DNA of 64,000 nt. Origin: Oscillospiraceae bacterium. GTDB taxonomy: Bacteria; Bacillota; Clostridia; Oscillospirales; Ruminococcaceae. This document shows, one piece after another, positions 9,028 to 17,637 of the stretch (positions are counted from its first letter, which is position 1; the number at the start of each line of letters is the position of its first letter). The notes beneath the pieces are model-generated. The model saw nothing but the letters and a program-made list of their open reading frames with translations. It did not search any database and was not told the DNA's origin. Location of the stretch: contig CAAGBS010000038.1 of the NCBI GenBank assembly GCA_900768125.1, positions 163,265 to 227,264 on the forward strand. Reading direction: 5' to 3'. A program made the position numbers and the translations under genes.

Positions 9028-9073
9028 GAACAATTAAAAGTGTCGTTCTTCCTTTTCTTCTCTGATAAATTTT

Positions 9074-9103
9074 CCCCCTGTTTTCAGCAGGGGGTTCTTT
9101 TTT
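9074..9103. terminator. Bidirectional terminator between enolase and the P-loop/GNAT gene
   Basis: CCCCCTG (9074-9080) pairs with CAGGGGG (9088-9094), followed by TTCTTTTTT. The hairpin serves enolase and abuts the stop codon of the convergent gene. Confidence 0.75.
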
Positions 9104-10259
9104 ATCTGAGAATATATTCAAGCTGAATATCAAACGGCTCGTCTGCGGCGGCTTCTGCGAAAAACTCCGCAGCGGGGACGCAGCCCAGCGCCCTATAGAC
9201 CGCCTGGCTCTCCTCCGACGGGTGGGCGGAAATGAATATCCGTTCTGCACCCCTGCTTCTCACCAGCGGCAGCGATGCGTCGAACAGCATTCTGGCGGCA
9301 ATCTCCCGGCATTTCTGCTGGTCCCAGTCCTCGGTGAACGGCTGGGATTCAAGCTGCAGTCCGCTTTCGGTGTGCTTCCAGACCTTTTCGACACGCTGAT
9401 GTCTTACGAATCCGTCCAGTGAATCCAGACCGAAATTATCAGCGGACAGCATTTCGATATCAATGCTCATGCGTAATTTACCTCCCAAAAATTCGTCTAT
9501 ACTGCTGTATGCAGACTCCCAGCCGGTCTTTCCGGGTTCAACAACGATATGCCTAACCGGAAGCTTCCCCAGCATATCCAGTTCCCGGAACTGCCTTTCC
9601 TGCAGCGCCGCGATATAGCCGTCAAATCCGGACAGTCCCTGCGCCATGCCGTAGCCGCCTGAGCAGTGATAGTCCACTACTGCGCTGAGCCATTCCTGCC
9701 CGCGCTCCGGTATCGCCGCCCTGATCTGTGCCGCAATGTCGGTGCTTTTCAGATACACGACCTCAGGCTCCAGCGGGGCGATGATCAGACATATTTCAGA
9801 AATGTACTCCAGCGACTGCGCGGCGGGCATATTGAATCTCATCATGGTTTCGCACATGGGATTCTGCATGAGCACGCAGTTGAAGACATAAGTTCCGTCC
9901 CCGGCACTGTCCGCAAACCTTTTCCATCTTCTCAGCATTACCGGGCGCTCTGTCTCCCAGTCCAGCCGGTCGTATATTTTGAAACTTATCGCCTTGTCAA
10001 ACAGCACGCCGGAAACTTTACCCAGCGGCAGGAGCACTCCCCCCGTCTGCCGCTCGCCAGTTTGCCGTATTTCAGCCATTTCCCCGGGTGTGAATCCCTC
10101 CGCCCCGTCCGGAATGAATGCGTCAAACTCGAAGTCAGCCGGGTGATTTCCGCAGCCCTCGTCGAAATACATTCCACCGACGCGCTCCGCGATATGACGC
10201 GCTGTGGTGCTTTTTCCGGAGCACGGAAGCCCCTCCACGATATACAGCTTTGCACTCAT
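9102..10259 (-). CDS. P-loop kinase-like protein fused to a GNAT-like C-terminal domain
   Basis: A 385-residue protein with two parts. Residues 1-180 look like a nucleotide kinase: the Walker A motif GLPCSGKS is at residues 10-17 of the start MSAKLYIVEG, in the style of adenylylsulfate or shikimate kinases. From about 245 the sequence resembles part of a GNAT acetyltransferase, with the strand and helix pattern around SRGAERIFISAHPSEESQ and YRALGCVPAAEFF, but no clear acetyl-CoA loop R/Q-x-x-G-x-G/A. The substrate is unknown. GGGAGTG precedes the ATG. It starts four bases after a GNAT gene and is probably in one operon with it and with a TetR-type regulator. I know no named family with this pairing. 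Confidence 0.6.
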   Translation of the reverse strand: MSAKLYIVEGLPCSGKSTTARHIAERVGGMYFDEGCGNHPADFEFDAFIPDGAEGFTPGEMAEIRQTGERQTGGVLLPLGKVSGVLFDKAISFKIYDRLDWETERPVMLRRWKRFADSAGDGTYVFNCVLMQNPMCETMMRFNMPAAQSLEYISEICLIIAPLEPEVVYLKSTDIAAQIRAAIPERGQEWLSAVVDYHCSGGYGMAQGLSGFDGYIAALQERQFRELDMLGKLPVRHIVVEPGKTGWESAYSSIDEFLGGKLRMSIDIEMLSADNFGLDSLDGFVRHQRVEKVWKHTESGLQLESQPFTEDWDQQKCREIAARMLFDASLPLVRSRGAERIFISAHPSEESQAVYRALGCVPAAEFFAEAAADEPFDIQLEYILR

Positions 10260-10263
10260 CGAA

Positions 10264-10677
10264 TCACTCCCTTATCATTTTCAGCATTCCTGTGCCGTTG
10301 AAGTCCCGATAACCGCACCGCTCGTAAAACCTCTCCCTGCCTGCCGCCGACATCAGCTCCACCGAAGCCGCCCAGCCGGGACTGAGCCGCCTGCGGATAT
10401 AGTCCTCGGCGGTGGAGACCAGCAGTCTTCCAAGTCCACTGCCCTGATATTCCGGCGCGACTGCGAGGTCTTTTATCAGAAAAGTCATCGCGCCGTCCCC
10501 GACTATCCTGAGCATTCCGGCGGTGACGTCCCCGACACGCGCAGTGAATACAGCAAGGCTGTTTTCAAGCGCGGCGCGTACCTGCTCTTTCATCGGAGGA
10601 GTCCAGCCAACGGCGGTGAACAGCGCGGTAAATTCCTCCGGGGTCAGTTCGTTTTCGAGAATTATTGTTTCAGTCAT
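10264..10677 (-). CDS. GNAT-family N-acetyltransferase
   Basis: A compact 137-residue GNAT domain. The acetyl-CoA binding segment is IKDLAVAPEYQGSGLGRLLV, with the Q-x-x-G-x-G loop, and the C-terminal ERFYERCGYRDFNGTGMLKM is typical of the family. It would transfer an acetyl group from acetyl-CoA to an amine on an unknown small molecule or protein. GAGGAGC precedes the start. The start overlaps the end of the tetR gene by eight bases, so the two are translationally coupled, and the P-loop/GNAT fusion gene follows after four bases. The TetR protein is therefore likely to control this acetyltransferase. Confidence 0.85.
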   Translation of the reverse strand: MTETIILENELTPEEFTALFTAVGWTPPMKEQVRAALENSLAVFTARVGDVTAGMLRIVGDGAMTFLIKDLAVAPEYQGSGLGRLLVSTAEDYIRRRLSPGWAASVELMSAAGRERFYERCGYRDFNGTGMLKMIRE

Positions 10678-11242
10678 GCTCCTCTATCGTCTTCATGCCC
10701 GCTATCAGCACCTCGACCGAAAGTTCGAAGCTTTCGTCAATGCTAGCGGAATGTCCGAACGCGCCGTTGTTCACCAGCAGCGCGAAGCCCTCCAGAAAGC
10801 CGCGTATAGTTCTCAGCAGATGCTCAGAGCGCTCGCGGGAGATATTCAGTCCTGCCATCGCGCGGTAGAAATAGCTGAAAAAATCCTCGGTCGCAGCCAT
10901 AGTATCGCTGTCGGCGTACTTATTGTACCACAGCATGGCGTTGAAGACCCCGGGTTCTTCCACCGCGAAGCTGTAAAACTCCCGGCACATCACCCGGAAC
11001 GCGTCCCACCCGCCGATCCCTGCGGCGGCTTTAAGCATGCGCTGCTGAAGTCTGCTCCAGCCGGTCAGCATGAGAGAGCTTTTAAGCCCCTCAAGACTCC
11101 CGATGTGATTGTAGAGGGACGGCGGCTGTACTCCGAGTTCCTCCGCCAGCAGCTTCATCGAGAGGGAATCCAGTCCCTTTTCGTTCGCAAGCGCCGAAGC
11201 CTTTTCAATTATTATTGTTTTGTCAAGTCCTGCCTTCGCCAT
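10670..11242 (-). CDS. TetR-family transcriptional regulator (WHG-type C-terminal domain)
   Basis: A 190-residue regulator. The N-terminal HTH reads AEELGVQPPSLYNHIGSLEGL, the recognition-helix pattern of TetR proteins. The C-terminal ligand domain contains FLEGFALLVNNGAFG, which resembles the WHG subgroup. It heads a leftward operon with a GNAT acetyltransferase and a P-loop/GNAT fusion and should autoregulate that operon in response to a small ligand that I cannot identify. GGGAGG precedes ATG 11242. A decayed marR gene lies head to head with it, so this regulatory locus has been rearranged. Confidence 0.85.
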   Translation of the reverse strand: MAKAGLDKTIIIEKASALANEKGLDSLSMKLLAEELGVQPPSLYNHIGSLEGLKSSLMLTGWSRLQQRMLKAAAGIGGWDAFRVMCREFYSFAVEEPGVFNAMLWYNKYADSDTMAATEDFFSYFYRAMAGLNISRERSEHLLRTIRGFLEGFALLVNNGAFGHSASIDESFELSVEVLIAGMKTIEEHD

Positions 11243-11273
11243 TGCTTTTCCTCCCGCTGACTAATTACAATAA

Positions 11274-11471
11274 CTGTCCTGCCGCGAGGACCCGGACGAC
11301 CGGCGCGGAAAAATGGTCGCGCTGACCGATAAGTCGCGCGCGGCGGCAAGCAGTCTGGTCGGGCTGATATCCGCGCAGGAAGAGCGCATGGTAAAGGGGC
11401 TGACTCAGCAGCAGGCAGACGAGCTGGAGCGGCTTCTTGAAACAGTGCTCTCGAATGTGTCCGAGCCTTGA
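11274..11471 (+). pseudogene. Remnant of a MarR-family regulator gene
   Basis: The plus strand encodes about 65 residues that match the C-terminal third of a MarR regulator: the wing sequence EDPDDRRGKMVALTDK, then the amphipathic dimerisation helix ending QQQADELERLLETV and a TGA at 11471. In-frame TAA at 11271-11273 lies directly upstream, and the HTH and start codon are absent. The gene has therefore lost its 5' two-thirds, and the break falls at the promoter of the divergent tetR gene. The rest of the gap to 11651 holds only a 29-codon frame at 11517 with no clear ribosome site, and a terminator-like hairpin. Confidence 0.7.
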
Positions 11472-11623
11472 CCGCAGCTTTCCCGGGGCGACCCGTGAAG
11501 CAATAAAAAGTCTGTCATGAAGCAAAGGAGCAGTAAAAAGGGCGAGATAACCCGCCTGGAGTACAACACGGAAATGGCAAAGCGAACCACGACCGAAACC
11601 GAATAAGCTAAACAATGACAGAC

Positions 11624-11655
11624 ACCCCCGGGGAGACCTCCGGGGGTATCGCTAT
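11624..11655 (+). terminator. Hairpin, probably the terminator of the MarR remnant
   Basis: ACCCCCGG (11624-11631) pairs with CCGGGGGT (11640-11647), followed on the plus strand by a weak T-rich tail. It abuts the stop codon of the LuxR-type gene. On the minus strand there is no T-run, so it is not an obvious terminator for that gene. Confidence 0.45.
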
Positions 11656-14213
11656 TTTATTGCGGGGACAATGCCCGAAAGTCCCCGGCGGTTTTTTATC
11701 CCGAGGACGGAGTAGGTGCGTTTAAGACTGCTTTTTACCGCGTCTTCGGTAACATTGAACAGCCTGCATATCTCCCTGTTGGATATCCCGGAGGCAGCCA
11801 TCACCGCGTACTTATACGCCGTCACGGAAAGCCCCAGCGCCGCGCGGCGGTCGTCCGTGGTCTCCACCAGCCTTCCAAGCGGAGTCAGGTAGTGCTCCGC
11901 AAAATTCTCGCGGCTGGCATTCGACATGTAGGTTATCTCGTAGGTGCGTACCGTCTCGCAGCCGCGCCTAAACTGATACCCCAGCCGCTGCGCCTCGCCG
12001 ATTATCCAGGAGTACTTCTCCGGTAGCATTTTCTTCATATGGGAGAAAAGATCCGGATAGGACGCGCAGAACTCCGCCAGCGCCGCCGGAGTCTCGTTTT
12101 CCACCGCGCGGTCCAGCGCTTCGGTCATCATCACAACTGCGCGGTCAAAGCTGCCCAGCGCCATCGAAGCCTGGGCGGCGCACAGTCTCAGCGTGATACC
12201 GAGCGCTTCGTTGCCGGCTTCCTCTGCGGTGTGAAGAAAATACTCCGTGTGACCCGAAAGCTCGTCATATTTCCCGGTGCGCAGGAAGTACGCCGCTCTT
12301 ATCATCGCGAAATACGGAGCGGTGTAGCGGTTGTTCAGCGGGTCGGTCTCCTCGCAGCAGATGCCGTACCACATATCCTCAAAGCCGCCGCCGCGCAGCA
12401 CCCGGAGGAGCCCCAGACACAGCTTTGCGCACTCGCCCTCCTCAGCGTTTACATAGGCGCGCTCCGTGTTGTGGATATCTCTTATCAGGCTGAAAAATCG
12501 CTCGTGGTCGCCGAGGTAGAGACAGCATTTCGCAGCTGAATAAAGCGCCGCAAGCCGGGTAGCCCCCTGCTCCCTGGCCGAACACAGCGAGGACGCCGAC
12601 GACAGCAGTTCCATTGCTCCGGTGATATCGCCCTGATAGTATTTCATCTCTCCGGTGAATATCGCCGGGGTGTATTTGCCGTGGTCGAGCATCTCGGTGT
12701 ACATGTGCTGATACCGCGTGAACTGCGCATTTTCAGTCTGCATGGAATGCCCCCTGCGGTGCATAAGGCAGAAAACCGACGGTGCATACATCGTCCACGG
12801 GAACTTCGGCGCTTCATACTCCCGGCGGATACTGAAAAGATCGTAAGCACGCTTGATATTCGCACCCATCTTGTCCAGAGAATAAAGCTCCTCGTTTGAC
12901 TTCATCGCGTAAGCGTAGCTTATCAGCCGCTTCTTCTCCATTGAACTCAGTTCCTGCGATTGTTCCACATACCTGATTATCTCATCGAACTTTCCGAGAA
13001 GCAGCGGGCGGAGGTCGGTGTGCATGAGCAGCGCGTTCATTCGGATAATACGCGGAAGAGCTATCTTGCAGGACAGCGGGCATTCCGTCACGAAACGCTG
13101 CAGCAGCTTTGCGGACTTTATCAGCATGAAATATGGTATTCTCGAACGCGTCCTGAGTTCGCCGCAAAGTTCAAATTCCCCCGCGAGAAAATACTCAAGA
13201 AATTCCGAGAAGCTTTCGCCTGTCCGGTTGAACTGTCTTGCGAAGCATACGCGCATATCATGGCGGACATTCTCCGGAAAATCGAAGAACGCAGTATACG
13301 CGGCATGCGACAGCGCCGGGTGCAGCTTTATCGAAAGGGTGCGGCGGTTGATATCGGCGAGCGGTATCTCGGCGCAGAGTTTTTCCAGTTCGCAGATAAT
13401 GCCGGAGCGGGTGAAAAGTTCCCCGCCGAAATAGCTGTTCAGCGCACTGAAGGAGGTCAGGTCGTTCAGCAGTTCCTCCGGAAGCTGCGGGAATGCAGCC
13501 GCAGCCGCAAGCGCACCATAGAGCCTTATCGACCCCTGCCGCAGGGCACCTCGGATAAGCCGTCCCTCAGCCGTGAGATTGCGGAAACTCTCGCCGCGCT
13601 GCGCAAGCATAAGGCACAGCCGCGTTCCGAGGAACGATCCGCTGCATGCGCTGTATACCTCGCGGGCGTTCACATGCACACCGCAGCGCAGCGCATATTC
13701 GTTTATCTCGGTTATGTTCATGCTGAGACTGTCCCGCTCTATCAGGGTGAATTTCATGTCGTTTGCAAGCTCCCTGTAAGCGGCTTTCATCGAGCTGCAT
13801 ATAAACACGAATCTTGCGCAGCTGCACTCATTCAGCAGACGGGCGGTGCGATAGTTCCCCAGCAGGGTGCGTCCTGCGCAGCCGCAGTCCACGACTATTA
13901 GCAGCGGCTTCGGCGGGACGGATCCGGAAATGCAGCTGGATAGCATGAGATAGTCCCGCTCGGAAAGCGGCTCGTTAAGTTCCTGCCCGGTGATAATGGC
14001 GCTTATCTGCGAAAAGCACTCTCCGGTATTTGCGGCGTTGGTTATCGTGCGCAGCGAGATGCCGTCCGGGCGGGTGCGGGCGATGTACTCCCTCACCAGC
14101 GTGGATTTGCCGCAGCCGTCCGGCGCGCTGATTATGCTGACTCTGCTGGTGTAGATATTATGCAGCAGACTTCCTATTCTTTTCGGAATGAATATCCTGC
14201 TGATGTCGGACAT
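11652..14213 (-). CDS. Large LuxR-family regulator with N-terminal P-loop (MalT/STAND-like)
   Basis: An 853-residue protein. The N-terminus has a Walker A-type motif SAPDGCGKST near residues 29-38 and a Walker B-like PLLIVVDCG near 105. The long middle is helical and repeat-like, as in the sensor arm of MalT-type regulators. The last 70 residues are a LuxR HTH: GISNREICRLFNVTEDAVKS followed by SLKRTYSVLGIKNRR. Such proteins bind ATP and an inducer, oligomerise and activate transcription. GGGAGGG precedes ATG 14213. It lies 30 bases after the DHHW gene, so it may be transcribed with the MBOAT/DHHW pair. The inducer and target genes are unknown. Confidence 0.8.
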   Translation of the reverse strand: MSDISRIFIPKRIGSLLHNIYTSRVSIISAPDGCGKSTLVREYIARTRPDGISLRTITNAANTGECFSQISAIITGQELNEPLSERDYLMLSSCISGSVPPKPLLIVVDCGCAGRTLLGNYRTARLLNECSCARFVFICSSMKAAYRELANDMKFTLIERDSLSMNITEINEYALRCGVHVNAREVYSACSGSFLGTRLCLMLAQRGESFRNLTAEGRLIRGALRQGSIRLYGALAAAAAFPQLPEELLNDLTSFSALNSYFGGELFTRSGIICELEKLCAEIPLADINRRTLSIKLHPALSHAAYTAFFDFPENVRHDMRVCFARQFNRTGESFSEFLEYFLAGEFELCGELRTRSRIPYFMLIKSAKLLQRFVTECPLSCKIALPRIIRMNALLMHTDLRPLLLGKFDEIIRYVEQSQELSSMEKKRLISYAYAMKSNEELYSLDKMGANIKRAYDLFSIRREYEAPKFPWTMYAPSVFCLMHRRGHSMQTENAQFTRYQHMYTEMLDHGKYTPAIFTGEMKYYQGDITGAMELLSSASSLCSAREQGATRLAALYSAAKCCLYLGDHERFFSLIRDIHNTERAYVNAEEGECAKLCLGLLRVLRGGGFEDMWYGICCEETDPLNNRYTAPYFAMIRAAYFLRTGKYDELSGHTEYFLHTAEEAGNEALGITLRLCAAQASMALGSFDRAVVMMTEALDRAVENETPAALAEFCASYPDLFSHMKKMLPEKYSWIIGEAQRLGYQFRRGCETVRTYEITYMSNASRENFAEHYLTPLGRLVETTDDRRAALGLSVTAYKYAVMAASGISNREICRLFNVTEDAVKSSLKRTYSVLGIKNRRGLSGIVPAIK

Positions 14214-14243
14214 TTTATCCCTCCCGCGTTTGACCGGCTGTAT

Positions 14244-15701
14244 TCAGAATCCCCAGTCGGACTGAGTGAGGAAATTGTTATAATATGTGACTGTGGAAGC
14301 AGTCGCAGCGTGAAAAGCATTGTTCGCGAACAGCACGTCAGTCACGCCGTTTTCTTTCAGGTAATCAATGGCGTTGTGCGTGAAATAGCGCATGTCTATC
14401 ACGGTTATCTCATCGAACGACCCCATCAGGAACGGCGGCAGCGCGTTGCCGTAGCTGTCCTTGAATATCGCAAGCTTACGCCCCGTCCCGGCGTTCGTGC
14501 TGACTTTGACTATCTTTGCGTCGCCGCCCATGAACGTGCAGTAAGCCATGCCGTTGCCATCGGAGTATTTGATGAAGAAGTCAGCTTCGTAGGGCGCGTT
14601 CGCACCAGCTATTTTTCCGTCCTGCAGGATATAGTCGTAGTAGGTCGTGGTGTAATCCACCGTTTTCGGGACATAGTATACGAAATCCTCGGGATTGTTT
14701 TTCAGCACCGCGTCGCCGGAATATCCGTACATAGTGCCCACATAGTCGTGGACTACCCTCTGCTCATATTCTGAAATATCCAGGAACGGCACTCCCGCCG
14801 TTTCCGCGAAAGCCTGCGCCGCATAGTACGCTCCCAGCGGTGCCCAGTGGTGGTCGGTGCGCAGATATATGTCCTCGCGCAGGTGCTTTTTCAGCGATGA
14901 GTAAGCGTCCACGCCGGTGGAATTTTTCAGCAGGCTGTAAACATAGTCGATGTTGTCCTTCTGGCTGCCGCAGTACGCCTTGACAGACTCCGGGCTGTAG
15001 AACTCGCAGGAGGTCGGTATCACCATCGCGTAGACGTTCACGTCGTTGCCGAGAAGCTCCTTGTAGCGGTTGACTACGCCCGCGTACTTCTCGCCCACCG
15101 AATAGCTTCCGCCATACAGCATGAGCGCACGGGTGCCGACTACGGCTATTCCGTTGTTGGTTATGGTGACGGAATCGTCCTCGTTGATGACCGGTTCTTC
15201 TTCCTCGGTCGGTGCCGCTGTTGTTGTCTGCGGCTTTGATGTCTGCGCGGTACTGCTGTTTTCCACGGACTCTCCGGAAGCAGTCCCCGGCTGTTCCTGC
15301 GGCTCTGAGGGCTGTTCCGGCGCGGAGGTATCCGGCTTGCTGGCGTCAGTCTGGACTGTGCCGACATTATGCAGCCTTATCCCGTCCTGGCGGAATCCGC
15401 GAAGTTCCCGAAGCTGTGTGGAGAGGTCGGTCACCTCGTCACGGAATGGCACCGTATCGCTGAACCACTCGGATACTCCGGCGGTGAAATCCCCGCTGAA
15501 CCAGCTTTCCGCGGAAAGCTCCGGTAATTTTTTCAGTTCGCGCTTCTCGGTTATGCTCTCGGTGCTCCTCGGGAACACCAGCAGCGCCAGTCCGATGGTC
15601 TCGAACGCAGTGAGTATAGTCATAAGATATACTATGTCGGAGATGCGGCGACGCTTTGGTGTGCGCGGCTCTCTGTATTTCTTTTGTGATTTGGCTCTCA
15701 T
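14244..15701 (-). CDS. DHHW-family membrane-anchored protein (AlgX/SGNH-like), partner of MBOAT
   Basis: A 485-residue protein with a basic N-terminus, one membrane helix (about residues 24-44) and an extracytoplasmic domain. A low-complexity Pro/Ser/Thr/Glu linker spans about 115-172. The hallmark motif DHHW is at 283-286 within YLRTDHHWAPLGAYY. The family is related to AlgX/AlgJ-type SGNH acetylesterase-fold proteins that act with an MBOAT protein to O-acetylate exported polysaccharide. The gene starts nine bases after the stop of the MBOAT gene, which supports that pairing. The target polymer is unknown. AAGGTGATGAA precedes the start. Confidence 0.85.
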   Translation of the reverse strand: MRAKSQKKYREPRTPKRRRISDIVYLMTILTAFETIGLALLVFPRSTESITEKRELKKLPELSAESWFSGDFTAGVSEWFSDTVPFRDEVTDLSTQLRELRGFRQDGIRLHNVGTVQTDASKPDTSAPEQPSEPQEQPGTASGESVENSSTAQTSKPQTTTAAPTEEEEPVINEDDSVTITNNGIAVVGTRALMLYGGSYSVGEKYAGVVNRYKELLGNDVNVYAMVIPTSCEFYSPESVKAYCGSQKDNIDYVYSLLKNSTGVDAYSSLKKHLREDIYLRTDHHWAPLGAYYAAQAFAETAGVPFLDISEYEQRVVHDYVGTMYGYSGDAVLKNNPEDFVYYVPKTVDYTTTYYDYILQDGKIAGANAPYEADFFIKYSDGNGMAYCTFMGGDAKIVKVSTNAGTGRKLAIFKDSYGNALPPFLMGSFDEITVIDMRYFTHNAIDYLKENGVTDVLFANNAFHAATASTVTYYNNFLTQSDWGF

Positions 15702-15710
15702 TTCATCACC

Positions 15711-17174
15711 TTAAAATCTCAGATAAAGGAACGGATTAGTAGTGCTTCCTATCAGAAGCAGAGTGCAGGAAACCAGCAGCGCGGCTGCGCACAGGGTCTT
15801 CGCCCCGGTAAGGAATACCTCCGCGCCCGTGCTGCCGTCGTAAGCGGCTTTTTCGTACAGGTCGCGTATGCCTTTGCCGATGGGCAGGCAGCAGATAGCG
15901 CCCGCGATGAGCAGCCAGAGATTTCCGGTAAGCTCGTTCTGCGCCACAAGGTCCCACCCGGAGGCCCCCCCGCCGAACAGCACGCCGATAAATTCCCCGA
16001 GCCTTGAGAAATCGTCAAAATAGAAGATGACCCAGCCGAAGACTATCACGAACAGGCTGTAGATATGCAGCAGGAAGCCCGGAATGCGATCCTGTATTTT
16101 CACGATCGTGTATTTCTCCAGCATTATTATTGCGCCGAAATACAGTCCCCACAGCACGAAATTCCAGCTTGCGCCGTGCCACAGTCCAGTCAGAAACCAC
16201 ACCACCAGCAGATTCAGCGGCTGGTGTCTGCGGTTGCCGCCCATGGGAATGTACACATAGTCCCGAAAGAAGCTGCCGAGGGAGATATGCCATCTGCGCC
16301 AGAACTCGGTTATCGTGCGCGAGATGTAAGGGTAGTTGAAGTTCTCGTCAAAGTGGAAGCCCATGCAGCGCCCCATGCCTATCGCCATGTCGGAATACCC
16401 CGAAAAATCGAAATATATCTGCATGGAGTACGCCAGAATGCCCAGCCACGCCCCTCCGGCGGACAGCGTGGACAGCTCTCCGTCAAGGAACGCCGAGGAC
16501 AGTTCGCCCAGCTGATTTGCGAGTATCACCTTTTTCCCAAGTCCGACCAGAAAGCGGAACGTACCCTCTGCGAGGTCGTGCATTGTGATACGCCGGCGGT
16601 TTATTTCCGCGGAAATAGTGGAGTAGCGCACGATGGGCCCCGCGATAAGCTGCGGGAACATCGAAATATAAAGCAGCAGCGAAAAATAGCTTTTCTGCGC
16701 GCGGACTTCCCCGCGGTAAACGTCCACGATGTAGGAAATCGACTGGAATGTGAAAAAGCTGATACCGATGGGGAGAGCTATCCCGGGGCGCGGGATATGC
16801 AGTCCCAGCAGGTTTATCGTGTCCACAAGCAGGTCGGCGTATTTGAAGACCGCTATTATACCGATATTGAGTATCAGCCCGACCACCAGCGCGGATTTTG
16901 ACTTATGCCTTCCCCCGTCGATGAATACCCCGACAACGTAGTTGACAAACACGCTGACTACCATCAGCGCAACGTAAACAGGCTCGCCCCACGCATAGAA
17001 CAGCAGCGAGAATATTATCAGCACTGCGTTAGACCAGGGGCATTCGTTCCGCACCCTGCCGCCGTACTCCTCTATCCGCGCCAGCCGTGAGCGGTCGGCG
17101 CAGCGCCCCAGCGCGTAGCATAAAGCCACCGCCGGCAGGAACACATATATAAAAAACAAGTCTGAAAAGACCAT
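15711..17174 (-). CDS. MBOAT-family membrane O-acyltransferase (AlgI-like)
   Basis: A 487-residue protein with about eleven membrane helices. It has the MBOAT core: LPIGISFFTFQSISYIVDVY, EFWRRWHISLGSFFRDYVYI and GLWHGASWNFVLWGLYFG, where the His of LWHG is the family's catalytic residue. AlgI/PatA-type members move an acetyl group across the membrane for O-acetylation of alginate, peptidoglycan or capsule-like polymers. The next gene encodes its usual extracytoplasmic DHHW partner. It heads the operon from a promoter at 17249-17277, with GGAGGG upstream of ATG 17174. Substrate specificity cannot be inferred. Confidence 0.92.
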   Translation of the reverse strand: MVFSDLFFIYVFLPAVALCYALGRCADRSRLARIEEYGGRVRNECPWSNAVLIIFSLLFYAWGEPVYVALMVVSVFVNYVVGVFIDGGRHKSKSALVVGLILNIGIIAVFKYADLLVDTINLLGLHIPRPGIALPIGISFFTFQSISYIVDVYRGEVRAQKSYFSLLLYISMFPQLIAGPIVRYSTISAEINRRRITMHDLAEGTFRFLVGLGKKVILANQLGELSSAFLDGELSTLSAGGAWLGILAYSMQIYFDFSGYSDMAIGMGRCMGFHFDENFNYPYISRTITEFWRRWHISLGSFFRDYVYIPMGGNRRHQPLNLLVVWFLTGLWHGASWNFVLWGLYFGAIIMLEKYTIVKIQDRIPGFLLHIYSLFVIVFGWVIFYFDDFSRLGEFIGVLFGGGASGWDLVAQNELTGNLWLLIAGAICCLPIGKGIRDLYEKAAYDGSTGAEVFLTGAKTLCAAALLVSCTLLLIGSTTNPFLYLRF

Positions 17175-17248
17175 GAGACCCTCCGATTTTATCTATCTGC
17201 AGCGTGGGTTCCAATTCAGCACCCACTTCCCCATTTATATCCATTATA

Positions 17249-17277
17249 ATTATAACACCGCCATAATAGTATGTCAA
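17249..17277 (-). promoter_or_regulatory. Promoter of the MBOAT/DHHW/LuxR operon
   Basis: TTGACA (17272-17277), 17-base spacer and TATAAT (17249-17254) on the minus strand; a second TATAAT overlaps just downstream. This sits next to the distal end of the rnf terminator. Confidence 0.75.
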
Positions 17278-17287
17278 TACCTGTAGA

Positions 17288-17617
17288 AAAAAGACGCGGT
17301 GAAACATATTGTCTCACCGCGCAGCTTGTTGAAAAAGTCAAACCGACAGTAATTGGATAAAGACTATGGGGGAAAACTCTTGTTTCCTGGACAAACTCCG
17401 TTTGTCTCCCCGACCCATACCCCTTTTAGCGCCATTGAAACGTAAAGCCGCACTGCGTGCGGAGTGGCGGGGTGGTCTCCCCCGGTGGGGGAGGTGTCAA
17501 CGCAGTTGACAGAGGGGTTGACCGAAAGAACTTTGCCCCCACACCCCCACTTCATTTTGTGACAAAAGGAAGCGAAAAACAATACGCTGCGCGGTGAAAC
17601 ATTTCGTCTCACCGCGC
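17288..17617. repeat. Intergenic element flanked by duplicated rnf terminator hairpin (locus 2)
   Basis: The stretch between the rnfB stop and the MBOAT promoter holds no gene. A 27-base hairpin with arms CGCGGTGA and TCACCGCG occurs at 17295-17321 and, 25 of 27 bases identical and in the same orientation, at 17590-17616. On the minus strand only the 17295 copy is followed by a T-run (tcttttttc), so the original rnf terminator was split from its gene by about 270 bases. The inserted DNA begins at that hairpin with cagcttgttgaaaaagtc, matching the inner end of the element at 2889-3131, and includes the repeat core at 17476-17531. Confidence 0.7.
17476..17531. repeat. Dispersed intergenic repeat core, copy 1
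   Basis: The order is tctcccccggtgggggaggt (hairpin), a second short hairpin tcaacgcagttga, then gaggggttgaccgaaagaac. The same layout with a different second hairpin is found at 44138-44191 between pstS and pstC. Repeats of this look are, from memory, frequent in gut Firmicute intergenic regions. Confidence 0.65.
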
Positions 17618-17637
17618 TGTGTCATTATAAAAATAGC

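Noticed and set aside
7687..9033. A 448-codon open frame antisense to enolase
   Set aside because: It mirrors the enolase codons, has no similarity to a known protein, no ribosome site and no promoter. Long antisense frames are expected in GC-rich genes.
11517..11606. A 29-codon frame after the MarR remnant
   Set aside because: No convincing ribosome site, no recognisable sequence and it lies in decayed DNA.
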